This document shows, piece by piece, positions 1 to 8,007 of a DNA stretch of 64,000 nucleotides. Under the pieces are notes generated by a model. It ran no database searches. It was not told the origin of the DNA and saw nothing but the letters and a program-made list of their open reading frames with translations. The stretch lies in assembly GCA_000436535.1 (NCBI GenBank), contig FR886343.1:68067-132066 (forward strand), read 5' to 3'. The DNA comes from Eubacterium sp. CAG:252 (GTDB lineage: Bacteria; Bacillota; Clostridia; Lachnospirales; Lachnospiraceae). Made by a program: the position numbers and the translations under genes. The stretch's first letter is position 1, and each line of letters opens with the position of its first letter.

Positions 1-1
1 G

Positions 2-616
2 TTTGTTGAGAATATACTGGTTAAGCAGCTCAATGCGCGTGTCATAGTAGTTGGCACAGATTACTGTTTTGGAAAAAATAGAAGTGGTAATGTTGAGTTT
101 CTTATTGCAAATGCAGTTAAGTACGGATATGAAACAATAGTTGTAGAAAAAGAAAAGTTTCAGGATAAGGATATAAGCAGTACATATGTAAGAGAGGAAC
201 TAAGGCTTGGACATATGGAAACGGTCAATGTACTGTTAAACAGACCATATTCGATATCAGGTGTGGTGGCTAAGGGCAATCAGCTTGGAAGAACTATAGA
301 TATACCTACAATTAATGTATATCCTACAGAGATAAAGCTGCTTCCACCTAATGGCGTGTATGCATCTAAGATACTTATCGATAATATCGAATACTACGGA
401 GTGACTAATCTTGGCACGAAGCCGACAGTCAGTGACGGATATGAGATAAGTGTTGAAACTAATGTGTTTTACTTTGACAAGGATGTGTATGGAAACAAGG
501 TTGAGGTCAAGCTTCTTCACTTTTTAAGACAGGAAATGAAGTTTGAAAGTATAGAGGCACTAAAAAAACAGATGGAAAGCGATGCAAGCTTTGCAAGAGA
601 AATGTTTATGTTATAA
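2..616 (+). CDS. ribF: Bifunctional riboflavin kinase / FAD synthetase, 5' end outside window
   Basis: The enzyme phosphorylates riboflavin to FMN and adenylylates FMN to FAD in the cytoplasm. The frame is open from base 2, so the N-terminus lies before the window. The visible part starts late in the FAD synthetase domain, with GTDYCFGKNRSGN and the ISSTYVREELRLG motif that closes this nucleotidyltransferase domain. The riboflavin kinase domain follows from about base 240, with GVVAKGNQLGRTIDIPT (flavin and ATP binding) and GVTNLGTKPTV. An ATG at 215 exists but is internal, because the homology continues upstream of it. The protein ends normally, just before the rpsO promoter. ribF next to rpsO is a common Firmicutes order, usually after rbfA and truB. 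Confidence 0.95.
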   Translation, partial: FVENILVKQLNARVIVVGTDYCFGKNRSGNVEFLIANAVKYGYETIVVEKEKFQDKDISSTYVREELRLGHMETVNVLLNRPYSISGVVAKGNQLGRTIDIPTINVYPTEIKLLPPNGVYASKILIDNIEYYGVTNLGTKPTVSDGYEISVETNVFYFDKDVYGNKVEVKLLHFLRQEMKFESIEALKKQMESDASFAREMFML

Positions 617-641
617 GAGCCAAATAAAAACAAAAAAGTAC

Positions 642-670
642 TTGATTATATAGTCACTCTATGATATATT
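642..670 (+). promoter_or_regulatory. Sigma-A type promoter for rpsO
   Basis: TTGATT (642-647) and TATATT (665-670) are separated by exactly 17 bases. It lies between the ribF stop and rpsO, and would start transcription near 677, giving a leader of about 80 nt. Confidence 0.65.
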
Positions 671-687
671 ATCAACGTATGAGCCGC

Positions 688-724
688 CACTCAGATTAGG
701 GACACTCCGACCCGCATCTTAGTG
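688..724 (+). promoter_or_regulatory. Structured leader of rpsO, possible S15 autoregulatory site
   Basis: CACT and AGAT (688-696) pair with ATCT and AGTG (716-724), with one base bulged on each side. GGG (699-701) pairs with CCC (711-713) inside, giving one continuous stem-loop just upstream of the AGGAGG of rpsO. Ribosomal protein S15 is known to regulate its own mRNA through such leaders in several bacterial groups. Assignment here rests only on position and fold. Confidence 0.45.
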
Positions 725-756
725 ACAGGTGATTAAAAAACAGGAGGATTATTAGA

Positions 757-1023
757 ATGATATCTAAGGAAAAGAAAGCAGAAATTATCGCTAACTATGG
801 AAGAAAAGCAGGAGACACAGGTTCTCCAGAAGTTCAGATTGCAATCTTAACAGAAAGAATTGCTGAATTAACAGAACACTTAAAGGTTAACCAGAAGGAT
901 CATCACTCAAGAAGAGGTCTTTTAAAGATGGTTGGTAAGAGAAGAGCCTTACTTTCTTACTTAAAGAAGAACGATATCGAAAGCTACAGAAACTTAATCG
1001 AGCGTTTAGGAATCAGAAAGTAA
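757..1023 (+). CDS. rpsO: 30S ribosomal protein S15
   Basis: S15 binds 16S rRNA early in assembly of the 30S platform and contacts the 50S subunit. The 88-residue length is standard for the family. Characteristic stretches are [17 protein letters not shown] near residue 22, [20 protein letters not shown] in the middle and [10 protein letters not shown] near the end. A strong AGGAGG site 9 bases upstream fixes the ATG. It has its own promoter and a structured leader, and a hairpin downstream separates it from pnp, the usual neighbour. Confidence 0.98.
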   Translation: MISKEKKAEIIANYGRKAGDTGSPEVQIAILTERIAELTEHLKVNQKDHHSRRGLLKMVGKRRALLSYLKKNDIESYRNLIERLGIRK

Positions 1024-1028
1024 TTATA

Positions 1029-1069
1029 AGGGCGGAGTTGTACCTATATCATATGTACAACTTCGCCCT
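1029..1069 (+). terminator. Hairpin after rpsO
   Basis: A 15-bp stem with one G-U pair (arms 1029-1043 and 1055-1069) has an 11-base loop. No run of T follows, so it may be a processing or stabilising hairpin or a leaky terminator before pnp. Confidence 0.6.
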
Positions 1070-1156
1070 GCTTTGTGTTTATATAGCTGGTGAATACTCA
1101 GGCAGTGATATATGCAAAGGTTTCCAGAAAATAGACAAAGCAACAAAGAGAATAAC

Positions 1157-1252
1157 AGAAGGAATAACCGAGACCACTCAAAAGAATATCATTTTGTGAA
1201 ATATTAAAGTATTTATTGTTATGGTGTTTTTTTGAGTTGTTTCGGACCTTCT
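1157..1252 (+). promoter_or_regulatory. Long hairpin in the pnp 5' leader
   Basis: AGAAGG (1157-1162) pairs with CCTTCT (1247-1252), and the 16 bases 1168-1183 pair with 1230-1245 apart from one mismatch and one G-U pair. The result is a two-part stem of about 22 pairs ending 46 bases before the pnp start. In Escherichia coli, pnp autoregulation uses a long leader hairpin cut by RNase III and then attacked by PNPase. Similar control here is inference from shape and position. Confidence 0.55.
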
Positions 1253-1298
1253 GTTCAATAACTAAACTAAACAGCCAAAAGGCAGAAACGAGGAAAGC

Positions 1299-3383
1299 AT
1301 GTTTAAACAGTACACAATGGAATTAGCTGGCAGAACATTAAGAGTTGATGTTGGCAGAGTATGTGCACAGGCTAACGGAGCAGCCCTTATGCACTATGGT
1401 GATACAGTAGTACTTTCAACAGCTACTGCATCTAAGGAACCAAGAGAAGGAATCGATTTCTTCCCACTTAGTGTTGAATTTGAAGAAAAGATGTACGCAG
1501 TAGGTAAGATACCTGGCGGTTTCAATAAGAGAGAGGGAAAGGCTTCTGAGAATGCTATTCTTACATCAAGAGTAATTGACAGACCTATGAGACCTTTATT
1601 CCCTAAGGATTACCGTAACGATGTTACACTTAATAATATGGTTATGGCAGTAGATCCAGAGTGCCGTCCTGAGCTTGTAGCTATGATTGGCGCTTCTATT
1701 GCAACATGTATATCAGATATCCCATTTGACGGTCCTTGTGCTATGACACAGGTTGGAATGATTGATGGAGAGTTCATTATCAATCCATCACAGGCACAGT
1801 GGCAGGAGGGTGATCTTCAGCTTACAGTAGCTTCTACTAAGCAGAAGGTTATTATGATTGAAGCAGGTGCTAATATCATTCCAGAAGATAAGATGATTGA
1901 AGCTATCTACATGGCACATGATATCAACCAGACAATTATCGCATTTATTGAGAAGATTGTAGCAGAGGTTGGTAAGGAGAAGCACGCATATGAGAGCTGT
2001 GCTATTCCAGCAGAAATGTTTGAGGCAATGAAGCAGGTTGTATCTCCAGAAGAGATGGAAGTTGCTGTATTCTCTGATGATAAGCAGACAAGAGACAAGA
2101 ACATTGATGAAGTAACTGAAAAGATGAAGGAAGCATTTGCTGATAATGAAGAATACTTAGCAGTTCTTGGTGAAGCTATTTACCAGTATCAGAAGAAGAC
2201 AGTCCGTAAGATGATATTAAAGGATCATAAGAGACCTGACGGACGTGCTATTAACCAGATAAGACCTCTTGCAGCAGAAGTTGATATTATTCCTAGAGTT
2301 CATGGTTCTGCTATGTTTACAAGAGGACAGACACAGATATGTGATGTTGTAACACTTGCACCTTTATCAGAAGCACAGAAGGTTGATGGTCTTGATGACA
2401 ATGTTACAACTAAGAGATATATTCATCACTATAACTTCCCTTCATACTCTGTAGGTGAAACAAAGCCTTCAAGAGGTCCGGGACGTAGAGAAATAGGACA
2501 CGGAGCTTTAGCTGAAAGAGCACTTATTCCAGTACTTCCTTCAGAAAAGGAATTCCCATATGCTATCCGTGCTGTATCAGAAACATTTGAGTCTAACGGT
2601 TCAACATCTATGGCATCTACTTGTGCATCTTGTATGTCACTTATGGCAGCAGGTGTTCCAATTAAGAGTATGGTTGCTGGTATTTCCTGCGGTCTTGTAA
2701 CAGGTGATACAGATGATGATTATGTAGTACTTACAGATATTCAGGGCCTTGAAGATTTCTTCGGTGATATGGACTTTAAGGTAACGGGTACAACAGAAGG
2801 TATCACAGCTATCCAGATGGATATTAAGATTCATGGTCTTACACGTCCTATCGTAGAAGAGGCTATAAGAAGAACAAGAGAAGCAAGACTCTTTATCATG
2901 GATACATGTATGAAGCCAGCTATCGCTGAGCCAAGAAAGACAGTAGGTGAATTCGCACCTAAGATTATCCAGACATCTATCGACCCAGCTAAGATTGGTG
3001 AAGTGGTTGGACAGCGTGGTAAGGTTATCAATGCTATTATCGAAGAGTGCGGCGTTAAGATTGATATCACAGATGATGGTTTTGTATCAATATGTGGTGT
3101 TGAGCAGGCTGGCATGGATAAGGCTATGAAGTATATCAGAACTATCGTTGATGAATTTGAAGAAGGTAAGATATATGAAGGTAAGGTTGTAAGCATCAAG
3201 GAATTCGGAGCTTTCGTTGAGTTTGCACCTGGTAAGGAAGGTATGGTTCATATATCTAAGATATCTAAGGAAAGAATCAATATGGTAGAAGATGTTCTTA
3301 CACTTGGTGATGTTGTTAAGTGTAAGTGCATGGGCAAGGATAAGATGGGAAGAATAAGCTTCTCAATCAAGGATGCCGAGTAA
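1299..3383 (+). CDS. pnp: Polyribonucleotide nucleotidyltransferase (PNPase)
   Basis: PNPase is a trimeric, phosphate-dependent 3'-5' exoribonuclease of the RNA degradosome. The 694-residue length is normal. Domain order: first RNase PH domain (about 10-140), helical linker, second RNase PH domain (about 310-540) with the conserved GRREIGHGALAERAL and FESNGSTSMASTC stretches, KH domain with GQRGKV (about 570), and C-terminal S1 domain (about 620-690) with YEGKVVSIKEFGAFVEF. The start is supported by GAGG about 6 bases upstream. It sits behind rpsO, the classic arrangement, with a long leader hairpin suggesting post-transcriptional control. Confidence 0.98.
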   Translation: MFKQYTMELAGRTLRVDVGRVCAQANGAALMHYGDTVVLSTATASKEPREGIDFFPLSVEFEEKMYAVGKIPGGFNKREGKASENAILTSRVIDRPMRPLFPKDYRNDVTLNNMVMAVDPECRPELVAMIGASIATCISDIPFDGPCAMTQVGMIDGEFIINPSQAQWQEGDLQLTVASTKQKVIMIEAGANIIPEDKMIEAIYMAHDINQTIIAFIEKIVAEVGKEKHAYESCAIPAEMFEAMKQVVSPEEMEVAVFSDDKQTRDKNIDEVTEKMKEAFADNEEYLAVLGEAIYQYQKKTVRKMILKDHKRPDGRAINQIRPLAAEVDIIPRVHGSAMFTRGQTQICDVVTLAPLSEAQKVDGLDDNVTTKRYIHHYNFPSYSVGETKPSRGPGRREIGHGALAERALIPVLPSEKEFPYAIRAVSETFESNGSTSMASTCASCMSLMAAGVPIKSMVAGISCGLVTGDTDDDYVVLTDIQGLEDFFGDMDFKVTGTTEGITAIQMDIKIHGLTRPIVEEAIRRTREARLFIMDTCMKPAIAEPRKTVGEFAPKIIQTSIDPAKIGEVVGQRGKVINAIIEECGVKIDITDDGFVSICGVEQAGMDKAMKYIRTIVDEFEEGKIYEGKVVSIKEFGAFVEFAPGKEGMVHISKISKERINMVEDVLTLGDVVKCKCMGKDKMGRISFSIKDAE

Positions 3384-3507
3384 ATAATAATTAATTCAGA
3401 CATTTAATAATAGATGTAAAAGATATTAGCTGATAAGCGGTTTGACCTGCTGGCTGGACTGCTTATTAGTTATTTATAGTGATTTTAATTATAAGGAGGA
3501 TACAGCT

Positions 3508-3927
3508 ATGGTAGATCAGAATTGTGCATACTGTATGGAAGGTGAACTTGTTGCAAAGTTCGGTATTAAGATATGTGAGTTAGAGACATCTAAGGTATAT
3601 CTTTTCAAGGAGCAGAGCCACCCTGGAAGATGTATAGTTGCCCACAAGAAGCATGTAGGTGATATGAATGAACTTACAGCAGAAGAAAGAGCTGCTTACT
3701 TTGAGGATGTTGCAAGAGTTGCAAGAGCTATTATGAAAGCATTCAATCCAGATAAGGTTAACTATGGTGCTTATGGAGATACAGGACATCATCTTCACTT
3801 CCACCTTTGCCCTAAGTATAAGGACGAATATGAGTGGGGTGGAGTATTCCTTATGAATCCAGATAAGAAGTACTTAACAGATGCTGAATATACAGAAATG
3901 ATAGAAAAGATTAAGGCTAATCTTTAA
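3508..3927 (+). CDS. HIT family protein (histidine triad nucleotide hydrolase)
   Basis: HIT proteins of this size hydrolyse nucleoside phosphoramidates or adenylylated compounds such as AMP-lysine or Ap4A. The histidine triad is visible as HHLHFHLCPK about 95 residues in. An N-terminal CAYCMEG motif suggests a zinc site shared with many clostridial HIT proteins. I chose the ATG at 3508 (139 residues) because an AAGGAGG lies 7-14 bases before it. A longer frame from 3442 has no ribosome site and a non-homologous extension. It is followed by a strong terminator. The exact substrate cannot be told. Confidence 0.9.
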   Translation: MVDQNCAYCMEGELVAKFGIKICELETSKVYLFKEQSHPGRCIVAHKKHVGDMNELTAEERAAYFEDVARVARAIMKAFNPDKVNYGAYGDTGHHLHFHLCPKYKDEYEWGGVFLMNPDKKYLTDAEYTEMIEKIKANL

Positions 3928-3964
3928 TAACTAAAGCAGAGCTTTATAATATTAGTATTTGTCG

Positions 3965-4017
3965 AAAAATGTCGTTATATTGGGTGAAAATTGTACTCAA
4001 TATAACGATGTTTTTTT
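3965..4017 (+). terminator. Rho-independent terminator after the HIT gene
   Basis: Arms 3973-3985 and 3995-4007 form a stem with an A/T loop, followed by ATG and seven T (4011-4017). It serves the HIT gene. The next promoter overlaps its T tail. Confidence 0.85.
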
Positions 4018-4044
4018 GCATTTTGTATAAGAGTGTGATATAAT
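4016..4044 (+). promoter_or_regulatory. Sigma-A type promoter for the EAL gene
   Basis: TTGCAT (4016-4021), a 17-base spacer, then a perfect TATAAT (4039-4044). It overlaps the end of the preceding terminator and leaves a leader of about 45 nt. Confidence 0.65.
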
Positions 4045-4095
4045 TAACAAAATAAAACGTGAATAACATACAATAAATAATTGGAGAGGCTATTT

Positions 4096-5466
4096 ATGAA
4101 ACATGCGGGAGATAATGAAGAGAAAAAAATAACAGCTTCTAAGATTGAGAAAGACGAATTATATCTATATTCACTAAGAAAGATGGCAGACAATAATATT
4201 GACAGTAATAAGTCACCACTTACAGGCTTATATGGAATTAAAGCATTTTTTTATCAGTCCAATGAATTGATTAAGAATAATCCGGATAAGCAGTTTGCTA
4301 TTATAAGAATGGATATATATCACTTTAAGACAGTTAATGAATTCTGTGGAAGAGATGAGGCAGACAGGCTTTTAAAGTACATATCAGCATTGTTTACAGA
4401 GTATACAGGAGATTATGCGGTTGCCGGGCATTTCAGGGCTGATATATTTACACTGTGTACAGCCTTTGACAGCCGCGACCAGCTTATAGATATAACTAAG
4501 AGCATTAAGAATTCAATAGATAAGTATGAGATAGCATGTAAGATTATACCAGCATTTGGAATATGCATTAATGATGGAAGCATGGATATAAGTCTTATGT
4601 GCGACTATGCAGATCTTGCGTTACAGAGGATTAAGGGTAAGGTATTCAGGGTATATGAGTTCTATGATACTGATATGCGTGAGAGGATGCTTTTTGAGAA
4701 GAAGATAGAAAATGATGTGCTGCCGGCACTTAAGAATAACCAGATTAAGCCTTATGTGCAGCCTAAGGTTGATATGAGAACAGGGCGCATAATAGGAGGG
4801 GAGGCACTTGTAAGATGGGTGCTTTCTGACGGAGGTATGGTTTATCCGGATGAGTTTATTCCGGTAATAGAAAAGAATGGTTACGTCCTTGATGTTGATA
4901 ATTATATGTGGGACAGAGTCTGTTATTATATCAAGAAGCTTGAGCAGGAAGGCGTAGAGCCGGTGCCTATATCTATTAATGTATCAAGAATGCACGTATA
5001 TCAGGATCATTTTATAAGCAGGATAAAGAAGCTTACGGATAAGTATAATATAAAGCCGGAGCTTATACCGCTTGAGATTACAGAGAGCGCATTTACCAAT
5101 GAAGAAAACAGTCTTTACAGAAAGGTAAAGACACTTCAGAGCTATGGATATAAATTTTCCATGGATGATTTCGGTTCTGGTTATTCATCACTTGGCATGC
5201 TTAAGGATGAACATGTCGATGAGGTTAAGATAGACAAGACCTTTGTTGATGATATAGCCACTGATAAGGGAAAAGTACTTTTAAGCAACGTTATAAGGAT
5301 GATAAGCGACCTGGGAATAGATATGATAGCAGAAGGCGTTGAGACTAAAGAACAGGCTGATTTCCTTGTAGCGCATGGCTGTATGTATGCACAGGGATAC
5401 TATTATTACAAGCCTATGCCTATAGAAGAATTTGTATTACTGCTTGAAAAGTCAGCTAAAGAGTGA
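4096..5466 (+). CDS. Cyclic-di-GMP phosphodiesterase: degenerate GGDEF plus EAL
   Basis: The EAL domain (about 205-450) should hydrolyse c-di-GMP to pGpG. Its motifs look intact: EALVRW, NVSRMH, EITES, DDFGSGYSS, VKIDKTFV and EGVETKEQ. The N-terminal half (about 40-190) has a GGDEF-type fold (RMDIYHFKTVNEFCGRDEAD), but the signature loop reads HFRADIF, so it cannot be an active cyclase and may be a regulatory GTP-binding module. No transmembrane segment or sensor domain is seen. The start at 4096 follows GGAGAGG by six bases; a TTG at 4081 would place that site inside the gene. Nearby PilZ genes suggest a motility or adhesion circuit. Confidence 0.92.
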   Translation: MKHAGDNEEKKITASKIEKDELYLYSLRKMADNNIDSNKSPLTGLYGIKAFFYQSNELIKNNPDKQFAIIRMDIYHFKTVNEFCGRDEADRLLKYISALFTEYTGDYAVAGHFRADIFTLCTAFDSRDQLIDITKSIKNSIDKYEIACKIIPAFGICINDGSMDISLMCDYADLALQRIKGKVFRVYEFYDTDMRERMLFEKKIENDVLPALKNNQIKPYVQPKVDMRTGRIIGGEALVRWVLSDGGMVYPDEFIPVIEKNGYVLDVDNYMWDRVCYYIKKLEQEGVEPVPISINVSRMHVYQDHFISRIKKLTDKYNIKPELIPLEITESAFTNEENSLYRKVKTLQSYGYKFSMDDFGSGYSSLGMLKDEHVDEVKIDKTFVDDIATDKGKVLLSNVIRMISDLGIDMIAEGVETKEQADFLVAHGCMYAQGYYYYKPMPIEEFVLLLEKSAKE

Positions 5467-5519
5467 TAAAATATCTGTCGGCGTATTTTAGATAATTGAG
5501 TTAAAAAAGGAGAAATAAA

Positions 5520-6263
5520 ATGTCAGGACATTCAAAATTTGCTAACATAGCCCATAAGAAAGCTGCTAATGATGCTGCTAAGGGTAAAATATTTACAAGA
5601 CTTGGTAAGGAGATTATGGTTGCCGTTAAAGAAGGTGGACCTGATGTTAATAATAATAGTAAGCTAAGACAGGTTGTTACTAAGTGTAAGGCAGCTAATA
5701 TGCCTAATGATACAATTGACAGAGCTATTAAGAAGGCTGCAAGCACAGATATGTCTGATTTTGAATCAGTTACATATGAAGGATATGGTCCTAACGGAAC
5801 AGCTATCATAGTTGAGGCTTTAACAGATAATAGAAACCGTGCTGCATCTAACATAAGAAATGCATTTACAAAGGGTGGCGGTAATGTAGGTACACCTGGC
5901 TGTGTATCATTTATGTTTGATAACAAGGGACAGATAATCGTAGATAAGGAAGAATGTGACAAAGATGCAGACGACCTTATGATGCTTGCTCTTGATGCCG
6001 GCGCAGATGATTTTAATGAAGAAGATGACTGCTATGAGATAACAACAGCTCCAGATGATTTTGGAACTGTAAGTGATGCACTTTCAAACGAAGGTGTAAC
6101 ATTCGCATCAGCAGAGGTTACTATGATACCTCAGACTATGGTTGAACTTACATCAGAAGATGATATTAAGAAAATGAGAAGAATACTTGCACTTCTTGAC
6201 GAAGAGGATGATGTTCAGAATGTTTATCACAACTGGGATGAACCAGTAGAAGATGAAGAATAA
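5520..6263 (+). CDS. yebC: YebC/PmpR family regulator or translation factor
   Basis: The 247-residue protein has the invariant N-terminus MSGHSKFANIAHKKAANDA and the downstream ALTDNRNRAASNIRNAFTKG block of the YebC/TACO1 family. Members were described as DNA-binding regulators; newer work on the family links some to relief of ribosome stalling at proline stretches. Domains run N-terminal helical (1-80), then two alpha/beta domains. AAGGAG lies about 7 bases before the ATG. It is a single gene between the EAL gene and its own strong terminator. Confidence 0.95.
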   Translation: MSGHSKFANIAHKKAANDAAKGKIFTRLGKEIMVAVKEGGPDVNNNSKLRQVVTKCKAANMPNDTIDRAIKKAASTDMSDFESVTYEGYGPNGTAIIVEALTDNRNRAASNIRNAFTKGGGNVGTPGCVSFMFDNKGQIIVDKEECDKDADDLMMLALDAGADDFNEEDDCYEITTAPDDFGTVSDALSNEGVTFASAEVTMIPQTMVELTSEDDIKKMRRILALLDEEDDVQNVYHNWDEPVEDEE

Positions 6264-6284
6264 TGCTTTAATGTATTGTATTAG

Positions 6285-6326
6285 AGGCAGGCTGGCCCGC
6301 TTTTGGGTTCAGCCTGCCTTTCTTTT
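6285..6326 (+). terminator. Rho-independent terminator after yebC
   Basis: A perfect 10-bp GC-rich stem AGGCAGGCTG / CAGCCTGCCT (6285-6294, 6310-6319) is followed by TTCTTTTT. Confidence 0.9.
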
Positions 6327-6508
6327 TATGCTGTCTATTGTCTAAAGCTTATATATGCCTTATATACACCAGCTGATCAAAATCAGTAAGTGAGTTGGAT
6401 AATGTAAACTAAACATTTTAGGGTCTTTTATTTTGAATGATTTAGTGTTATTATTAAAGAAACATTTTGTAATTATCAGGGAAGATAATTATTAAGACGG
6501 AGAATATA

Positions 6509-7246
6509 ATGCTTATAAAAGAAGTTCCAAAAGATGCTGAGCTTACGATAGAGGTCAGTGTAGCAGCAAGAAAGCTGGAGTTTAAGTCGCAATGTATAGA
6601 TACAGGCATGAACTATCTGTATGCCAGACCTATAATTATAGATGGAAAAAGAGTCTCTTTTGAGGCTTCGGTTACTCTGTCAGTCAGTCTTGTATATATA
6701 AGAGAAGATAAGAATCCTGTGCTGTGGAGAGGCGTAGGCATATCGACTGTCACTGAGAATGGAAAGTCGATGTATAAGATAACCTCATCCATGGAAGGCT
6801 ATGAGATGAACAGAAGACAGGCATACCGACTGTTTCTTGGATTAGGAGCAGTAGCACAGATAGGTATTAATAAAAAAGCTGTTAATGTTATTATAAAAGA
6901 TATAAGTGAGAATGGATTTTCATTCGTGGGAAACGAAGATATAGAGGTTAATAAATCGCCTGTAAGGCTTGTATTTAAAGATATGGATGATACCATAAGT
7001 CTTATGGGAATCGTTGTAAGAAAGGTAAAGGCAGGTGAAAAAAAGATAATATATGGATGTACATTAACATCATGTAACACAGATATTGTACATTATATCA
7101 ATGCAAAACAAAGATACTATCTTTCAACAGCAAAGAATACCCAGATTAATGCCAACAGGGCAGCTATAAGAAATGTATTAAGAGAATCGCCTAAGTATAT
7201 TAATAACAATAATAAACAGGGAAATAAAAAGAAAACAGGAAAATAA
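6509..7246 (+). CDS. PilZ domain protein, YcgR-like (c-di-GMP receptor)
   Basis: The protein has an N-terminal YcgR-like beta-barrel region (about 1-100) and a C-terminal PilZ domain (about 105-215). The PilZ c-di-GMP motifs are present: RQAYR (RxxxR) near residue 107 and DISENGFSF (the D/NxSxxG element) near 130. YcgR-type proteins slow flagellar motors when c-di-GMP is high. The C-terminal tail is rich in Asn and Lys. The next gene resembles a flagellar operon protein, which supports a motility role. The start is supported by GGAGA 7 bases upstream. Confidence 0.87.
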   Translation: MLIKEVPKDAELTIEVSVAARKLEFKSQCIDTGMNYLYARPIIIDGKRVSFEASVTLSVSLVYIREDKNPVLWRGVGISTVTENGKSMYKITSSMEGYEMNRRQAYRLFLGLGAVAQIGINKKAVNVIIKDISENGFSFVGNEDIEVNKSPVRLVFKDMDDTISLMGIVVRKVKAGEKKIIYGCTLTSCNTDIVHYINAKQRYYLSTAKNTQINANRAAIRNVLRESPKYINNNNKQGNKKKTGK

Positions 7247-7341
7247 AAGCTGGAAAATAAAAAGTATTAAGTTAAAATGAATTCAGTAAATAAAATGAAT
7301 TTAGTATATAAAAAGGGAAAGCGGAATTGGAGAAACTAATT

Positions 7342-7890
7342 ATGAGGGAAACAGGAAGCAATAGCTTAGAAAAAAAACAAAAACGGGAGTTTGTAAGAGC
7401 AGAAATAGATAATCAGTATTCTATGACAAAAATCTGTCCTAAATGTGGAGCTACCATGGTATATGCTTATGGAGAGATGTATGAATGTCCAAAGTGTGGA
7501 GATAAAGAATATACAGATTTTGGAAAAATAAGAGAATATCTTGAAACACATGGACCTCAGAATGCAGTGACTATTGCAGATGCAACAGGTGTCAGTGTAA
7601 AAACCATCCAGAAGTTTTTATATCAGGGAAGAATAGAGATTCCAGATGGTTCAGATTCATACATAAAATGCCAGATGTGTGGCGCTGATATCAGATATGG
7701 AAGATTTTGTCCTGACTGTATGGCAAAGCTTAATAAAGAAAACCAGACAGCAGTTTATGTAGGTGAGAAGCCTAAGTATAAGAGAGACCATAACGGAAAG
7801 ATGCATACTCTCGATGAAAGAGAAACAGAGAATGTATCAAGAAAGCCAATAGCGCTTCATAGAACTGCAAAAAAGAATAATAATCAGTAA
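7342..7890 (+). CDS. YvyF-like flagellar operon protein with zinc-ribbon motifs
   Basis: The 182-residue protein has two paired-cysteine modules: CPKCGATMVYAYGEMYECPKC near residue 32 (written here for its CxxC pairs) and CQMCGADIRYGRFCPDC near 115. Between them a helix-turn-helix-like stretch reads IADATGVSVKTIQKFLYQGR. This order (zinc ribbon, HTH, second cysteine pair) matches the YvyF family found in flagellar operons of Bacillus and Clostridia. The function is not established. The start is ATG 7342, nine bases after GGAG; TTG 7327 is less likely. No other flagellar genes are in the window apart from the adjacent PilZ gene. Confidence 0.75.
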   Translation: MRETGSNSLEKKQKREFVRAEIDNQYSMTKICPKCGATMVYAYGEMYECPKCGDKEYTDFGKIREYLETHGPQNAVTIADATGVSVKTIQKFLYQGRIEIPDGSDSYIKCQMCGADIRYGRFCPDCMAKLNKENQTAVYVGEKPKYKRDHNGKMHTLDERETENVSRKPIALHRTAKKNNNQ

Positions 7891-8007
7891 TATATAAGAA
7901 AAAGGACAATATTTACGGGTTGTTGTAATCAGACGGTAGATGTATAATGTCAACATATTCAAACAATATACATCTGAGTATTAATAAATATAATGGAGGA
8001 TTGCTTT

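Noticed and set aside
2831..3199. Long minus-strand open frame inside pnp
   Set aside because: Pnp is a full-length, clearly homologous gene on the plus strand; the antisense frame has no ribosome site and is a codon-bias shadow.
5501..5962. Minus-strand open frame of 153 codons over yebC
   Set aside because: It lies entirely against a conserved yebC and shows no recognisable motif.
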